DNA of 64,000 bases, from positions 1-64,000 of the forward strand of contig JAHQRK010000022.1 of the NCBI GenBank assembly GCA_019828595.1, read 5' to 3'. A program made the translations under genes and the position numbers. This DNA comes from Aphanomyces cochlioides (Eukaryota > Oomycota > Saprolegniomycetes > Saprolegniales > Verrucalvaceae). The stretch's first letter is position 1. Each line of letters begins with the position of its first letter. The notes under the pieces are model-generated. The model saw nothing but the letters and a program-made list of their open reading frames with translations. It made no database searches and was not told the origin of the DNA. Below are positions 41,352 to 52,427 of the stretch, piece by piece.

Positions 41352-42566
41352 CTAGGCTGAATTGGAAATCAATTTGGCTTTTCGTTTTCTTGATTCGCTT
41401 CGACGTTGGGACTTCGATTTCTTCGGTGTTTGTAAGCTAACACGGCGAATATGTCGGATAAAACTGACTCTTGGCATCTGACCCAGGGGGTATACATTTT
41501 CATTGTCTTGGATCATACATAGACTTCGGTCTATGCAGCGCTTGTATCGCTTGGCGAGGACCCAGCAATGGGATGTTGAATCAGTGACAGAAACAACCAA
41601 GAATTCTCCGTCAGGCTCATCCAATATCGCTCTACAGATATCACGAATTGGATCACCCACCGATTGCTTGAGCAGTTGACGGGAGAATATGGCGTCGTTG
41701 TAGTGGAATCCATGTGTGTATGCCAGCTTGAGAAAATCATGCATCTTGGAAGGGGGAATGCCCGCGTCTTGAGGAACTCCATGGGCCTCTTTGAAACCCG
41801 AAATGACTTCTTCGCTGAGCTCAAAATTGGAGACATTCAAATTGGTAGCAACGATTCGGATTGCAGCCGCAAGACAAGATTTGTCACTGTTGTTGCCAAT
41901 TTCTAGCCACAGAGGATCCATCGCTCGAAATTCAGCAAGCGTTGGGGCGAGACCAGTGTTCGTGAGGAAGTGGGCTCCAGCTTGTCGCCATCGTTGGTAC
42001 ATCGCCACGGCTTCTTGACACCCGCTGAGGTCTTTTTCGTCGAACCAGTCTTTGTCGAGTCCATCCGGGCGTTGAAACTTCCAGTTGACTTGGTATTGAA
42101 TAGTTGAAATTCGATTTCGCATTGATGCCACTTCGCGGTGGTCATCGATAAACAACACTTCATCGATGTCATCATCGTCGGTTGGAATTCGCAGAGTGCG
42201 TGGGCGGTTGGTTGGGGCATCAGCCGTTGTCGCATTCGTTTGTGGCCTGGCTGGAACAGAAACATCGTCCAATAGATCCATGAGGGATGGTAGCGGAGAT
42301 CCATTGTCATTGCCCAAGGGGTCAAATTCGCGGGTGCTCGAGTTCAAAATGGACATATCAGGAGTAAATTGGTGTTCTTCAGTTGTAACTGGACTTGAAG
42401 GACGAGTGTCGGATGATTGCGTCATAGGTACAGAAATCTCAACTCCATCCACTCCCTCAAGAGTAATCCCTGGAGACATCGAGCTCCCCACACCTCGTGT
42501 AGTTATGGGTCTCGACGTCTGCGCGGGGAGTACGCTATCGGCAGTGAAAATCGTTGAAGCTTCCAT
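41352..42566 (-). CDS. Family B ORF3: chromodomain-like plus papain-like peptidase (404 aa)
   Basis: The product from the ATG at 42566 is intact, including the basic tail. The A25 expansion just upstream puts ORF3 in frame with a long open stretch that overlaps ORF2 in another frame (up to 43268). I regard that fusion as a by-product of the homopolymer and not a real protein. Confidence 0.72.
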   Translation of the reverse strand: MEASTIFTADSVLPAQTSRPITTRGVGSSMSPGITLEGVDGVEISVPMTQSSDTRPSSPVTTEEHQFTPDMSILNSSTREFDPLGNDNGSPLPSLMDLLDDVSVPARPQTNATTADAPTNRPRTLRIPTDDDDIDEVLFIDDHREVASMRNRISTIQYQVNWKFQRPDGLDKDWFDEKDLSGCQEAVAMYQRWRQAGAHFLTNTGLAPTLAEFRAMDPLWLEIGNNSDKSCLAAAIRIVATNLNVSNFELSEEVISGFKEAHGVPQDAGIPPSKMHDFLKLAYTHGFHYNDAIFSRQLLKQSVGDPIRDICRAILDEPDGEFLVVSVTDSTSHCWVLAKRYKRCIDRSLCMIQDNENVYPLGQMPRVSFIRHIRRVSLQTPKKSKSQRRSESRKRKAKLISNSA

Positions 42567-42722
42567 TGTTGTTGTCTTGGGTAAAATCAAAAGTGAGTCT
42601 TGGAGAATTGTTTTGAGATTCTCACTGAACTTATTCTCAGTTGCGACACTTGAGTCAGGCACGATTTGATTGGGCAGTGAAATGTTTTGCGCGGATCGTG
42701 AGTGATGGTCGCCAGGATTCCC

Positions 42723-42747
42723 AAAAAAAAAAAAAAAAAAAAAAAAA
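42723..42747 (+). repeat. A25 homopolymer between ORF2 and ORF3
   Basis: Twenty-five A follow ggattccc directly. In other copies the same point reads aatc plus A5 (or A16 at 31818), so four bases are lost here. Confidence 0.9.
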
Positions 42748-42795
42748 TTCAGCTGGGATACCAAGTCAAGAATACAGCTGGGGCTTGTAATCAAA

Positions 42796-45700
42796 TTACT
42801 GGTGTTCAACTCGAAAAGACATGGGATATTTTTCGAATAGCTCGTTGTATCCAGCTTGAGAGAAAAGGACTGAGACCGCTTCGATGATGTTTCGATAGTC
42901 GAAGTCGTCAGGCGAGAGCAAACGAATTGTTCGCCTGATGGAAGCTGTCCAACTGACAAATATAATCTCGTTCCATAGTAAAATCGGTAGAGGCCTTTTG
43001 CCATCGAACTTGGTTGCATTTCTTTGAGTCCATAAGGAGTACGTGATGGAAGCACAAAGGAGGGACCATAATTTGAATAATGCGTCATGCAGGTGTTTTC
43101 CTCGCGTATTGGTCTTGAAGCGACTGATATTCGTGGTGGTTGCCCAATCAAACTTAACACCATAAGCTCTCCATGCTCGCTCTTGGAACATCCAAACTTG
43201 ATGTACATGATGACATGTATGGAAGGCATGATGAAAAGTCTCAACATCCGAGCAATCTTCATAGACACAACAAATAGCGTCAGGGTTTTGGATCTGCATA
43301 TAGGAAAACCTCGAGTTGACGGGTAACATCTTCATGTGCAATCGAAACCATACATCGCCTTGAACAGGTGGAGGTAGATTACACACAGTACGAATGAGAC
43401 GGATATACTTTGCTATGTCTTTGTCAGTTCTTGTCGTAGTCTTCATAGGATGTATAGCTTCAGTCTGGGGGGCGTGGTAAGCTAAATGCACCACGTTTTT
43501 CTTGGGCCACGACTCGAAAGGTAAATCAGCATCCTTGATTCTGGCTGTAAACGGATGTTGACAAGTCGGGACATTAGGCAGTGGCGACCCTTGCCGAATG
43601 TCAAACGATCGAACAACTTTGTCGAAGATTCGTGTGAGTTGATTGTAAATGTCGGTTGTGCGGGGCAATGTGGCAAAGTCCATGACTCCGTCCTGGTTTA
43701 GACAAACTTGGGCAGCTGGATTGTTCGACGACATTCGGTTCACGAACATGGTCTCTGTTGGCCAAGCGCCATGTGGGGTCAGGAAATCCTTCAGGCATCT
43801 GAGACCATTTTTGGCCCCGTGGCGGCACCAGAGACGCATGTCTTCATCTTTCACGACATTTGCTAACATCTTAGCAGAGCCGAAGTGCATTGCGTCGTAG
43901 GCTGTGAGCCATACCGGGAGGTTCAGTACCGTGTCGAGATTTGGAGGCACGCCGATTCGCTTACTCATGTCTGTGGCTGACCAATGTTTCCAAGTATCAA
44001 GCCACAGTGGATGGAGCTCGCGAAGCAAAAGCCACTTGGAGCTTGCATTTGGGTAGTATGAAAGAAAATCGAATGGGTGACTGTCTCGGAATAACTGATG
44101 TATTGTGCGGCTAAATTGTCGCTGTACAAGTTTCTTCCACACCAGGATTTCACCAGGAGAATCGGCAGACATAAAGAGCTGTAAACGAAGAAGGCGTTGT
44201 GTTCGCAGCCTCGATGCAATGTGGGGGATTCCCAAGCCTAAAGGCTTGTCGTACTGCCACCTTCTATGGATTGAGGGACGGTAACTCTCATCGAGCTGGG
44301 TCTTGCGGCAAAGTATGAACTTGTTTAACATTTGTTGCCACGTAACGACCATAGCAGGAGGCACAGGTACAACGGCTGTTACATGCCACAACATAGATAG
44401 CAACATCGTGGAGGCAATAAGCTTTCGGCCCTGCAATGTCCTTGCTCGTTTACCCCATAGTTGAAAGGACGAGATGAATTTGTCGTTGAGTTTTTGAAGT
44501 TGGGAGTCAGCCGAAAGTCGATGGCCAAAGAGAATACCAAGATATTTCGTACACTGACCAGTTGGTACGATATTGAGCAAACCATCTGCTTCGATGTCTT
44601 CTTGATCGAGATGGTCGTTGAGAACCAAGGTCATGCACTTGGAACGATTCAGACGGGCCCCTGAAGCCGTGCAAAACTCTTCCACAATTGCCATTTGCTC
44701 CACAGCAGATTGCAGCGAGTTTGATAACAACGTCGAGTCGTCGGCAAAGAATATACTCGTAATAACTGAGTCGTGGGGGAGAGCGATTCCAAGATGTGGG
44801 GACGCTCGGAGCATCTCACCAAGAGGTTCTAGGTATAGGACGAACAGTAGGCATGATAAAGGACAGCCTTGTTTGACGCCTCGGGTAGGTCGGATCTTAG
44901 GGCCAAGCTCGCCATTGAAGATGATCTGGACCAAAGGTGAGTCGTACAAAAGAGCTACCCACGCAATGAAACCATCACCAGTGTTGACTTCTCTCAGCAC
45001 ATCAAGCATGAATTCTCGATCCACCATGTCGTACGCTTTCGAAAAGTCAAGGAATGTTGCATAGTAGTCGTGATCTTCGTTGGTGCAAAACGTTTGCAAA
45101 GTTTGCACAAGCAGGACGTGGTCATGCAGCCGTCGTCCTGGGACAAAGCCAGCTTGACTTGGGTGAATGAGATGAGGAGCTACTGTAGCCAGGCGATAAG
45201 CGAGGGCACGGGATAGTATCTTCACCTCCACTGACATGAGTGCAATAGGTCGGTAGTTTCCAGGATCGCCTCGATCACCAGCTTTGAAGAGCAGAGCCAC
45301 AGCACTACGCCTTTGTTGAAGGAGTAGTTTACCGTGGTGGTGAAGTTGGTAGTTGAAGACCCTGACCAGGATTTCGGAGAAAGCCTCGGGTGCTACTTGG
45401 AAGAAGGCCGCTGGCCATCCATCAGGACCAGGAGACTTGTTTGGACTCATTGTCTTGAGAGCACTACACAGCTCGGCTGCTGTGATAGGTCTGTCTAGCT
45501 CCTCGCGTTGCTCATCATTGAGTTTGCGGGAGATAAACCGTATGACAGCCCTCCGCCTCGCCCGGTTTAGCCGAGGTTGTTCGCCACGAGTGGTAGTCAT
45601 TATTGCCTTCCAATGGGCAGTGAATCTCTCTTTGATAGTGGTAGGATCAGACACGGGAATGCCATCGACGTTGACCGTCGTGATAGGAACCTTGAGTCCT

Positions 45701-45798
45701 TGTGGCCTTCGAAAGAAGTGGCTCGTACCGCGTTCGTTGATATTTGCATGAAAATCGAATTGCTGATCCATGCGGTATTGGCGATATTCGATTCTTGC
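42796..45798 (-). pseudogene. Family B ORF2, 5'-truncated (reverse transcriptase and finger retained)
   Basis: The frame is open from the truncation to the usual stop. The endonuclease and the first ~370 residues are missing. The reverse transcriptase motifs (DFSKAYD, GVKQGCPLS, FADD) and CCHC finger are intact. An internal ATG at 45771 could start a 991-residue protein with RT but no endonuclease. Confidence 0.9.
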
Positions 45799-45885
<87 letters not shown>

Positions 45886-45927
45886 CTGAAGATCTGAAGG
45901 TCACTGGTTCGATCCCGGTTCGTGGCA
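45799..45927 (+). pseudogene. tRNA-Phe (GAA) interrupted by T25A16 with a 15-bp duplication
   Basis: Nucleotides 1-46 of the tRNA (45799-45844) are followed by 25 T and 16 A (45845-45885). The tRNA then resumes from a second copy of nt 32-46 (45886-45900) and continues to nt 73 at 45927. The T25 would act as a Pol III terminator inside the gene, so it should yield no tRNA. The duplicated 15-mer resembles a target-site duplication. Confidence 0.93.
45845..45885 (+). other. T25A16 insert flanked by a 15-bp direct repeat
   Basis: This is a 41-bp homopolymer pair within a tRNA copy. The flanking repeats are 45830-45844 and 45886-45900 (tRNA nt 32-46). It could be a double or twin-primed poly(A) insertion, or an assembly artefact. 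Confidence 0.85.
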
Positions 45928-46977
45928 TTGTTTTCACCACCACGCCTGCTTTTTCATTCACAACATCGCACCCTTCTTTTACACCACGGAGCGCACTTAC
46001 ACGCGACACACTAACACATTGGACTTGTCCATTTCATTCACAACTCACACACCAACATAACCATGGACTGCACCTTTTACACTGCCATTCAAATTGCAAA
46101 GACAAAACACAGCATCCACGCACAGAATGCGATGCCATACATTCCTCCAAAGTCTCACGCCCAAGCTTGTCTCGCTCCTCTCTCAACGATCGAATGAAGC
46201 ACAACTCATTCTCATGTCTTACTCTCGACAGCACACACAACCAAAATGGCGTCTAAGCAAGACGTTGATGTTTTCAGCGACAATACACATTACAAGGCGA
46301 TGGCTTCCTTCAGGACAGCACACACTTAACAATCATACGCGGAGGAGTTCCATCATGTAGAGGCCATGCATCATATGCTGGACGTCGTATCGTGTTCTCT
46401 TCAAAGAGCTATGAATAGAAAGAACGACCCATCCAATGCATGTGAAAGTTGCACGTAATGTGGAGCAAGCATACGTTGTCCACACTGATTCAAGTTCGAC
46501 GAGGAGAATACTCTATGCTCCAAAAAGTGCTCTTTTGACGACTTCTCGAGGCGAGGGACAATGACCCTCGATTTCTGTCAATATTCCGATCTCATTCGAA
46601 TCCCTCCTGTGGATAGTTCTTTCAACCACACATCGTTTGCTTTCTGAGCTACAAGACTCTAGATATTACTGTAGGATGAGTTTTTATGTCATTGCTTTAA
46701 AGTATATGTCATAGCATGGGAATCGCCAGAAGAAAGGACCATGACGTGGTTAGCGAAGCATGGGCAGACGAGTGTATTCCCTGTGATGTGGAAATGAAAC
46801 GGGATACTTTGTAGTATGGGATGTCAGTTAGTTGACAATGGTGTGTTTGAGTGTGCGTGTTGTTGCATAAGCTGAAGGAGGTAGTGTTCAGGGTGTATGG
46901 GAGGTGTTGTCAGGTGTGTGTATGTGTGTGGAAGAGGACGTGCGAGTGTGTGTGCATGGTCCTATGGAAGCATATAC

Positions 46978-47025
<48 letters not shown>

Positions 47026-47050
47026 ACTGGTTCGATCCCGGTTCGTGGCA
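46978..47050 (+). tRNA. tRNA-Phe (GAA)
   Basis: Intact copy with native spacer on both sides. T4 is at 47054-47057. Confidence 0.97.
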
Positions 47051-48101
47051 TTGTTTTCACCACCACGCCTGCTTTTTCATTCACAACATCGCACCCTTCT
47101 TTTACACCACGGAGCGCACTTACACGCGCACACACTAACACATTGGACTTGTCCATTTCATTCACAACTCACACACCAACATAACCATGGACTGCACCTT
47201 TTACACTGCCATTCAAATTGCAAAGACAAAACACAGCATCCACGCACAGAATGCGATGCCATACATTCCTCCAAAGTCTCACGCCCAAGCTTGTCTCGCT
47301 CCTCTCTCAACGATCGAATGAAGCACAACTCATTCTCATGTCTTACTCTCGACAGCACACACAACCAAAATGGCGTCTAAGCAAGACGTTGATGTTTTCA
47401 GCGACAATACACATTACAAGGCGATGGCTTCCTTCAGGACAGCACACACTTAACAATCATACGCGGAGGAGTTCCATCATGTAGAGGCCATGCATCATAT
47501 GCTGGACGTCGTATCGTGTTCTCTTCAAAGAGCTATGAATAGAAAGAACGACCCATCCAATGCATGTGAAAGTTGCACGTAATGTGGAGCAAGCATACGT
47601 TGTCCACACTGATTCAAGTTCGACGAGGAGAATACTCTATGCTCCAAAAAGTGCTCTTTTGACGACTTCTCGAGGCGAGGGACAATGACCCTCGATTTCT
47701 GTCAATATTCCGATCTCATTCGAATCCCTCCTGTGGATAGTTCTTTCAACCACACATCGTTTGCTTTCTGAGCTACAAGACTCTAGATATTACTGTAGGA
47801 TGAGTTTTTATGTCATTGCTTTAAAGTATATGTCATAGCATGGGAATCGCCAGAAGAAAGGACCATGACGTGGTTAGCGAAGCATGGGCAGACGAGTGTA
47901 TTCCCTGTGATGTGGAAATGAAACGGGATACTTTGTAGTATGGGATGTCAGTTAGTTGACAATGGTGTGTTTGAGTGTGCGTGTTGTTGCATAAGCTGAA
48001 GGAGGTAGTGTTCAGGGTGTATGGGAGGTGTTGTCAGGTGTGTGTATGTGTGTGGAAGAGGACGTGCGAGTGTGTGTGCATGGTCCTATGGAAGCATATA
48101 C

Positions 48102-48115
48102 GCCGCGATAGCTCA
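48102..48115 (+). pseudogene. tRNA-Phe 5' stub (nt 1-14), left flank of A copy 3
   Basis: This is the left copy of an exact 14-bp duplication. The base before it is c here and t before the right copy at 55442, so the duplication is 14 bp and begins exactly at tRNA nt 1. Confidence 0.95.
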
Positions 48116-48272
48116 CTGCAATGGGGAGGTATATTAATAGACTTTCAATATCTACTAATACTAATATTGCCTACTAACGGCTCATCCCACTTCCAAATGC
48201 TTCAGCAGATTTTCTACTTTGGGCTTTGGAGTACAGCGATTTTTGACTTGTTGAATAAATACTTGGGGCTTG

Positions 48273-51200
48273 TTAATTTGGGGCTGAAGGTTGGAGCGCG
48301 AGCAAAGTCGGGTACTTGGCTACCAGTGGGCGATAGACAGGTTGTCTATGCAAAGTATTGATTGCTGAAATTGCTTCCACTCGTTGAGGGCTGTCAACTT
48401 CTTGGAGGCGAAGCCATCTGCGGATCGATGCATGCCATCGGATGAAGCTGACTTCTTGCCAAATTTCTGGCGGAGGCGGCTTCTTCGATTCGAACTTGGC
48501 GGCGTTGTGCGTTGTCCAAATATAGTGAAGGTTGGAAGCACACAGAAGAGCCCAGAGCACAAACAGTATGTCTTGAAGCTGGCTACCGCGTTCGTTGACT
48601 TGAAAGCGGTCGATGTTGGTGATGGCAGTCCAATCGAAATTGACACCGAAGCATCGCCAAGCGGTCGCGTGAAAACGCCAAAGGGGATACACGCGAGAGC
48701 AGGTGTGGAAGGCGTGGTGTTGGTTCTCCGGTGCGTCGCAATTGGTATAGACACAGCAAATTACGTCTGGCTGCTGAGGTTGCAAGTAGAACAAGCGCGA
48801 GTTGACAGGCAGCATGTTGAACAACAGTCGAAACCAAACGTCGCCATGGAGGGGAGGCGGCCAACGGCATGTTTTGCGGATGAGTCGCACGTAGGTCGCA
48901 ATATCTTGTTGCTCGACGCGGGACGATGTCGCCACTGGGTGCGGTTTTCCATCCGAAGGGGCGTGATGCGCCAAACGTGATACGAGTCGCTTGGGCCAAC
49001 GCTCGAAGGATAGCAATTGATCTTTGAAAAGTGCCTTGAAAGGGTGACTTGTTGTATCGATATCGGTCAAAGCAGTTCCAGTTCGAACGCCAGACGTGCG
49101 GAGGACTTGGTCGAATATCTTGGTGAGGTGGCTATAAACTTGACCAGCACGTTCGGGTGCTGCAAATCCCATCGCGCCGTTCGCTTGTAACGTCACTTGT
49201 GCCGCACGGTTGTTGGATGACAGTCGATCAATAAACGCAGCTCTTGTAGGCCATGTCCCTTGCCGTGTCAAGAAGTCTTTGAGGCAGTGGAAACCGTTTT
49301 GAGACGCATGTCTACACCATCGACGACACAGAGCAGTCTTCACGACATTTGATGTAGCACCCGCAGGACCAACTTGCAGAGCGGGGTAGGATGTCAGCCA
49401 CACGGGGAGGTTCAAAAGTTCTTCGAGGCTTGGTGGCGAAGCGGTTCGCTTGGCCATAGGTGTGGCGGCCCATTGATGCCAAATGTCGTGCCAAAGAGGA
49501 TGCAGCTCCCACAAAAACAACCACTTGGAGCTGTGGTTGGGGAAGTACGTGAGAAAGTCGAACGGGTGGGTGTCGCGATACAGCTTGTTCATGACACGGG
49601 AAAATTGTCTCTTGACAAGCAACTTCCATGGGGCAAATGTGTTGGGTGAATTGGGCTGCATCAAGAGTTGGAGCCGCAGCAGTCGCTGAGTCCGAAGCTT
49701 CGAAGCCACATGCGGAATACCGAGGCCGAGTTTTTGATCGAACTGCCACTTGCGGCAAATAGTTGAGCGATGATGGTCGGTGATTTGCGTCTTCCGACCA
49801 AGGATGTACTTGTTGACCATTCTTTGCCAAACGGCAACCATCGTTGGAGGCACATACACTGCAGCCGTGACATGCCATAACAACGACAACAACATGGTCG
49901 ATACGATGAGTTTGCGGCCTTGGATGGTTCGCGCACGACTTCCCCACGTTTGAAACGCAGCCAGAAACTTGTCGTTCAGTTGCTGGACTTGAAAATCGCG
50001 CGGCAGTCGGTGGCCAAAGAGAATACCAAGGTATTTCACTGGCTTCTCGCTCGGCAAGACGTTCAAGAGGCCACCATCGTCGATGTCTTCGATATCGAGA
50101 TTGTTGTTGAGCGCCAAAGTCATGCACTTGGCAACGTTGAGACGAGCTCCAGACACAGAGCAAAAGTCTTCGACAATTGCCATTTGCTCGACCGCCGCTT
50201 GGAGGGATGACGAGAGTAGAGTCGTGTCGTCGGCAAAGTAGATGCTCGTCAGTGAGTCTCCATTTGGAAGGGGAATACCAAAATCAGGAGATCCGCGTAG
50301 CATTTCGCCGAGTGGCTCGAGGTAAAGTACGAAGAGCATGCACGATAGGGGGCAACCTTGCTTGACTCCGCGGGTAGGCCGTATGGTAGGGCCAAGACCG
50401 TCGTTGAAAATGATCTGGACCAGAGGCGTATTGTAAAGCAACTGAACCCAAGACACAAATGTGGGACCGATGTTCATCTCCTTGAGTACGTCGAAGAGAA
50501 AGCCTTGGTCAACCATATCGTATGCCTTGGAAAAGTCGAGAAACGTCGCGTAGTAGTCGTGGTCTTCATTGGTACAGAAAGTCTGCAATGCTTGTACCAG
50601 CATCACGTGGTCGTGCAAGCGACGGCCAGGGACAAAACCAGCTTGGCTTGGGTGAGCGAGGTATGGGGCAACTTGTGCAAGACGGTAGGCCAGCGCCCGC
50701 GATAGAATCTTGACTTCAACCGACATGAGAGTAATCGGCCGATAGTTGCCAGGGTCGCCTCTGTCTCCAGCCTTGAACAAGAGCGCCACTGCACTTCGGC
50801 GTTGTTGGAGCAGGAGGTGACCGTGATGGGTGAGTTGGTAGTTGAACACCTTGAGCAGGATTTGGGCGAATACGTCCGGGGAGACTTGAAAGAAAGCTGC
50901 AGGCCAGCCGTCTGAACCAGGAGACTTGTTCGGGTTCATAGACTTGAGCGCGCCGCACAGGTCTTCCGCCGTGAGAGGACTTTCCAGAGCGTCGCGCTGT
51001 TCTTGAGTGAGACGTCGAGTAATGGCTCGAATGATAGCTCGGCGACGGGCCCGATTCAACGGTGGTTGGTCTCTTGGAGTGACCATGATGTTTTTCCAAT
51101 GAGACGTAAAACCAGCCTTGACTTCAGACGGGTCAGTCGACGTTACACCGTTGATTGTCACGGACGAGAGCGGCACTTTGATCCCCTTGGGTCGACGAAA

Positions 51201-52427
51201 AAAGTGACTGGTACCTCGCTCGTTGACGTTGGCGTGAAAGTCGAATTGCTGATCCAGGTTGAACTGTCGGTACTCGCTGCGGGCAGTGTCAAGGGCTTGA
51301 CGGGCGGTATTAACAATGGATGTCTCAACGAGTCCCATGTCGAATGCTCGGCGGGAAGTAAGCCACTTCATCTTGAGGCTGTTGAGTGTGTACTTCATCG
51401 AGTCAATGTACTGGCGATGACTGACTTGGAGACGCTTCTTCATTCTCTTCAACCAGCCGTACCACTTTGCGCCAAAGTTTTGAGTGTCGTCTGCGCGCAT
51501 CTCGTCCAAAAGTTGATTGGCTTCGGCCTTGATCGCTGCGACTACTTGAGGGTTCTTTAAGAGCTCACGGGGGAGGCGCCAGTAACTTCGGTCGGGAGCT
51601 CGCTGCTCGCAGGAGAGGACCACTTTGTGTTCCATGTGGTCGCCTGCAAAGCTGCTTGGGGAATAGCTTGAACGTGCGTACGTTTGAGCGACGATATCTT
51701 GGTCCACAAACAGGTAGTCGAGGCGGTTGCTTCGACCAGGGCCGCTGTAAACGCGCTCGTTGGGGTGGTGCATCCTCCACGCATCGATAACACCAAGTGC
51801 TGAAAGCCAGGCAATGCATTCCGCCTTACCAGCGTTGTGGTCTTGGCGAGGTCGAGTCGCGTCCAGATGCTCTTCCAGGGGTAAGTTGAAATCGCCTCCG
51901 ACAAAGTGAATGCTGTCGTCTTCAAAGTCGCGAGGCAGATCGTCGAAAAACGGTGCTCGAGAGTGAGCGATAACCGGGGCATAGACGTTGTGAAAGTACA
52001 CAGGAACGCCGTCCCACTGAGTTCGAACAACCATGTATCTTCCAGGTCGGTCATGGGTGGTCAAGTGTTGCAGGTCGAGGAATCCAGGCATGGATCCATG
52101 GAAATACGATGCCACACCGCAGCGCCGATTGTTGAGTGAGTCGACGCGATCAATGCGGAGATCGTTGGTGAAGAGCTTGTATTTGCCAACGCCTACTTCG
52201 TTGTTGAGGTGGAGTTGGAAGGTTTCGAGATGTTTGATGTTATTGATTTTGGTTTCTTGAAAGAAAACGGCTTGGGTCGGAATTTGGAGTCGCCGCGCCA
52301 CAAGATGTCCGTTGTCTTTCAGCCCATTGAGGTTGGCAGTGGTCAGTTCGAGTATGGGGAACTTGGTGAAGAGACCGGCCGCGACCACCTTAGCCACGGA
52401 ACGCGACAGACGTTGCGTTCGCAACAT
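48273..52427 (-). CDS. Family A ORF2: endonuclease-reverse transcriptase (1384 aa)
   Basis: This is full length with all endonuclease, reverse transcriptase and zinc-finger residues intact. It differs from the tandem copies at a handful of positions, including Lys in place of Glu before the PPPP motif and Ala in place of Thr near the C-terminus. The start overlaps ORF1 by 38 nt. Confidence 0.95.
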   Translation of the reverse strand: MLRTQRLSRSVAKVVAAGLFTKFPILELTTANLNGLKDNGHLVARRLQIPTQAVFFQETKINNIKHLETFQLHLNNEVGVGKYKLFTNDLRIDRVDSLNNRRCGVASYFHGSMPGFLDLQHLTTHDRPGRYMVVRTQWDGVPVYFHNVYAPVIAHSRAPFFDDLPRDFEDDSIHFVGGDFNLPLEEHLDATRPRQDHNAGKAECIAWLSALGVIDAWRMHHPNERVYSGPGRSNRLDYLFVDQDIVAQTYARSSYSPSSFAGDHMEHKVVLSCEQRAPDRSYWRLPRELLKNPQVVAAIKAEANQLLDEMRADDTQNFGAKWYGWLKRMKKRLQVSHRQYIDSMKYTLNSLKMKWLTSRRAFDMGLVETSIVNTARQALDTARSEYRQFNLDQQFDFHANVNERGTSHFFRRPKGIKVPLSSVTINGVTSTDPSEVKAGFTSHWKNIMVTPRDQPPLNRARRRAIIRAITRRLTQEQRDALESPLTAEDLCGALKSMNPNKSPGSDGWPAAFFQVSPDVFAQILLKVFNYQLTHHGHLLLQQRRSAVALLFKAGDRGDPGNYRPITLMSVEVKILSRALAYRLAQVAPYLAHPSQAGFVPGRRLHDHVMLVQALQTFCTNEDHDYYATFLDFSKAYDMVDQGFLFDVLKEMNIGPTFVSWVQLLYNTPLVQIIFNDGLGPTIRPTRGVKQGCPLSCMLFVLYLEPLGEMLRGSPDFGIPLPNGDSLTSIYFADDTTLLSSSLQAAVEQMAIVEDFCSVSGARLNVAKCMTLALNNNLDIEDIDDGGLLNVLPSEKPVKYLGILFGHRLPRDFQVQQLNDKFLAAFQTWGSRARTIQGRKLIVSTMLLSLLWHVTAAVYVPPTMVAVWQRMVNKYILGRKTQITDHHRSTICRKWQFDQKLGLGIPHVASKLRTQRLLRLQLLMQPNSPNTFAPWKLLVKRQFSRVMNKLYRDTHPFDFLTYFPNHSSKWLFLWELHPLWHDIWHQWAATPMAKRTASPPSLEELLNLPVWLTSYPALQVGPAGATSNVVKTALCRRWCRHASQNGFHCLKDFLTRQGTWPTRAAFIDRLSSNNRAAQVTLQANGAMGFAAPERAGQVYSHLTKIFDQVLRTSGVRTGTALTDIDTTSHPFKALFKDQLLSFERWPKRLVSRLAHHAPSDGKPHPVATSSRVEQQDIATYVRLIRKTCRWPPPLHGDVWFRLLFNMLPVNSRLFYLQPQQPDVICCVYTNCDAPENQHHAFHTCSRVYPLWRFHATAWRCFGVNFDWTAITNIDRFQVNERGSQLQDILFVLWALLCASNLHYIWTTHNAAKFESKKPPPPEIWQEVSFIRWHASIRRWLRLQEVDSPQRVEAISAINTLHRQPVYRPLVAKYPTLLALQPSAPN

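Larger units (their letters stand above)
41274..45798 (-). mobile_element. Family B LINE, 5'-truncated copy (~4.5 kb)
   Basis: This copy contains the 3' UTR (hairpin 41292-41315), ORF3 and the C-terminal ~1000 codons of ORF2 including the reverse transcriptase, and is truncated near 45798. The junction with the tRNA shares a cg microhomology. An A25 run at 42723-42747 replaces the A5 of other copies and has removed four adjacent bases. By the stacking rule it is the youngest element at this locus. Confidence 0.93.
45799..48115 (+). repeat. tRNA-Phe repeat units, array segment IV
   Basis: Two units: 45799-46977 (1179 bp, enlarged by the T25A16 insert and its 15-bp duplication, with a 1-bp deletion in the CA-rich stretch near 46005) and 46978-48101 (1124 bp), followed by the stub at 48102. 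The spacer is otherwise identical and holds no other supported gene. Confidence 0.93.

Noticed and set aside
41352..43268. 638-codon ORF fusing a frame that overlaps ORF2 with ORF3
   Set aside because: It exists only because the A25 homopolymer removed the stop. In copies with A5 the upstream frame ends in TGA at that point.
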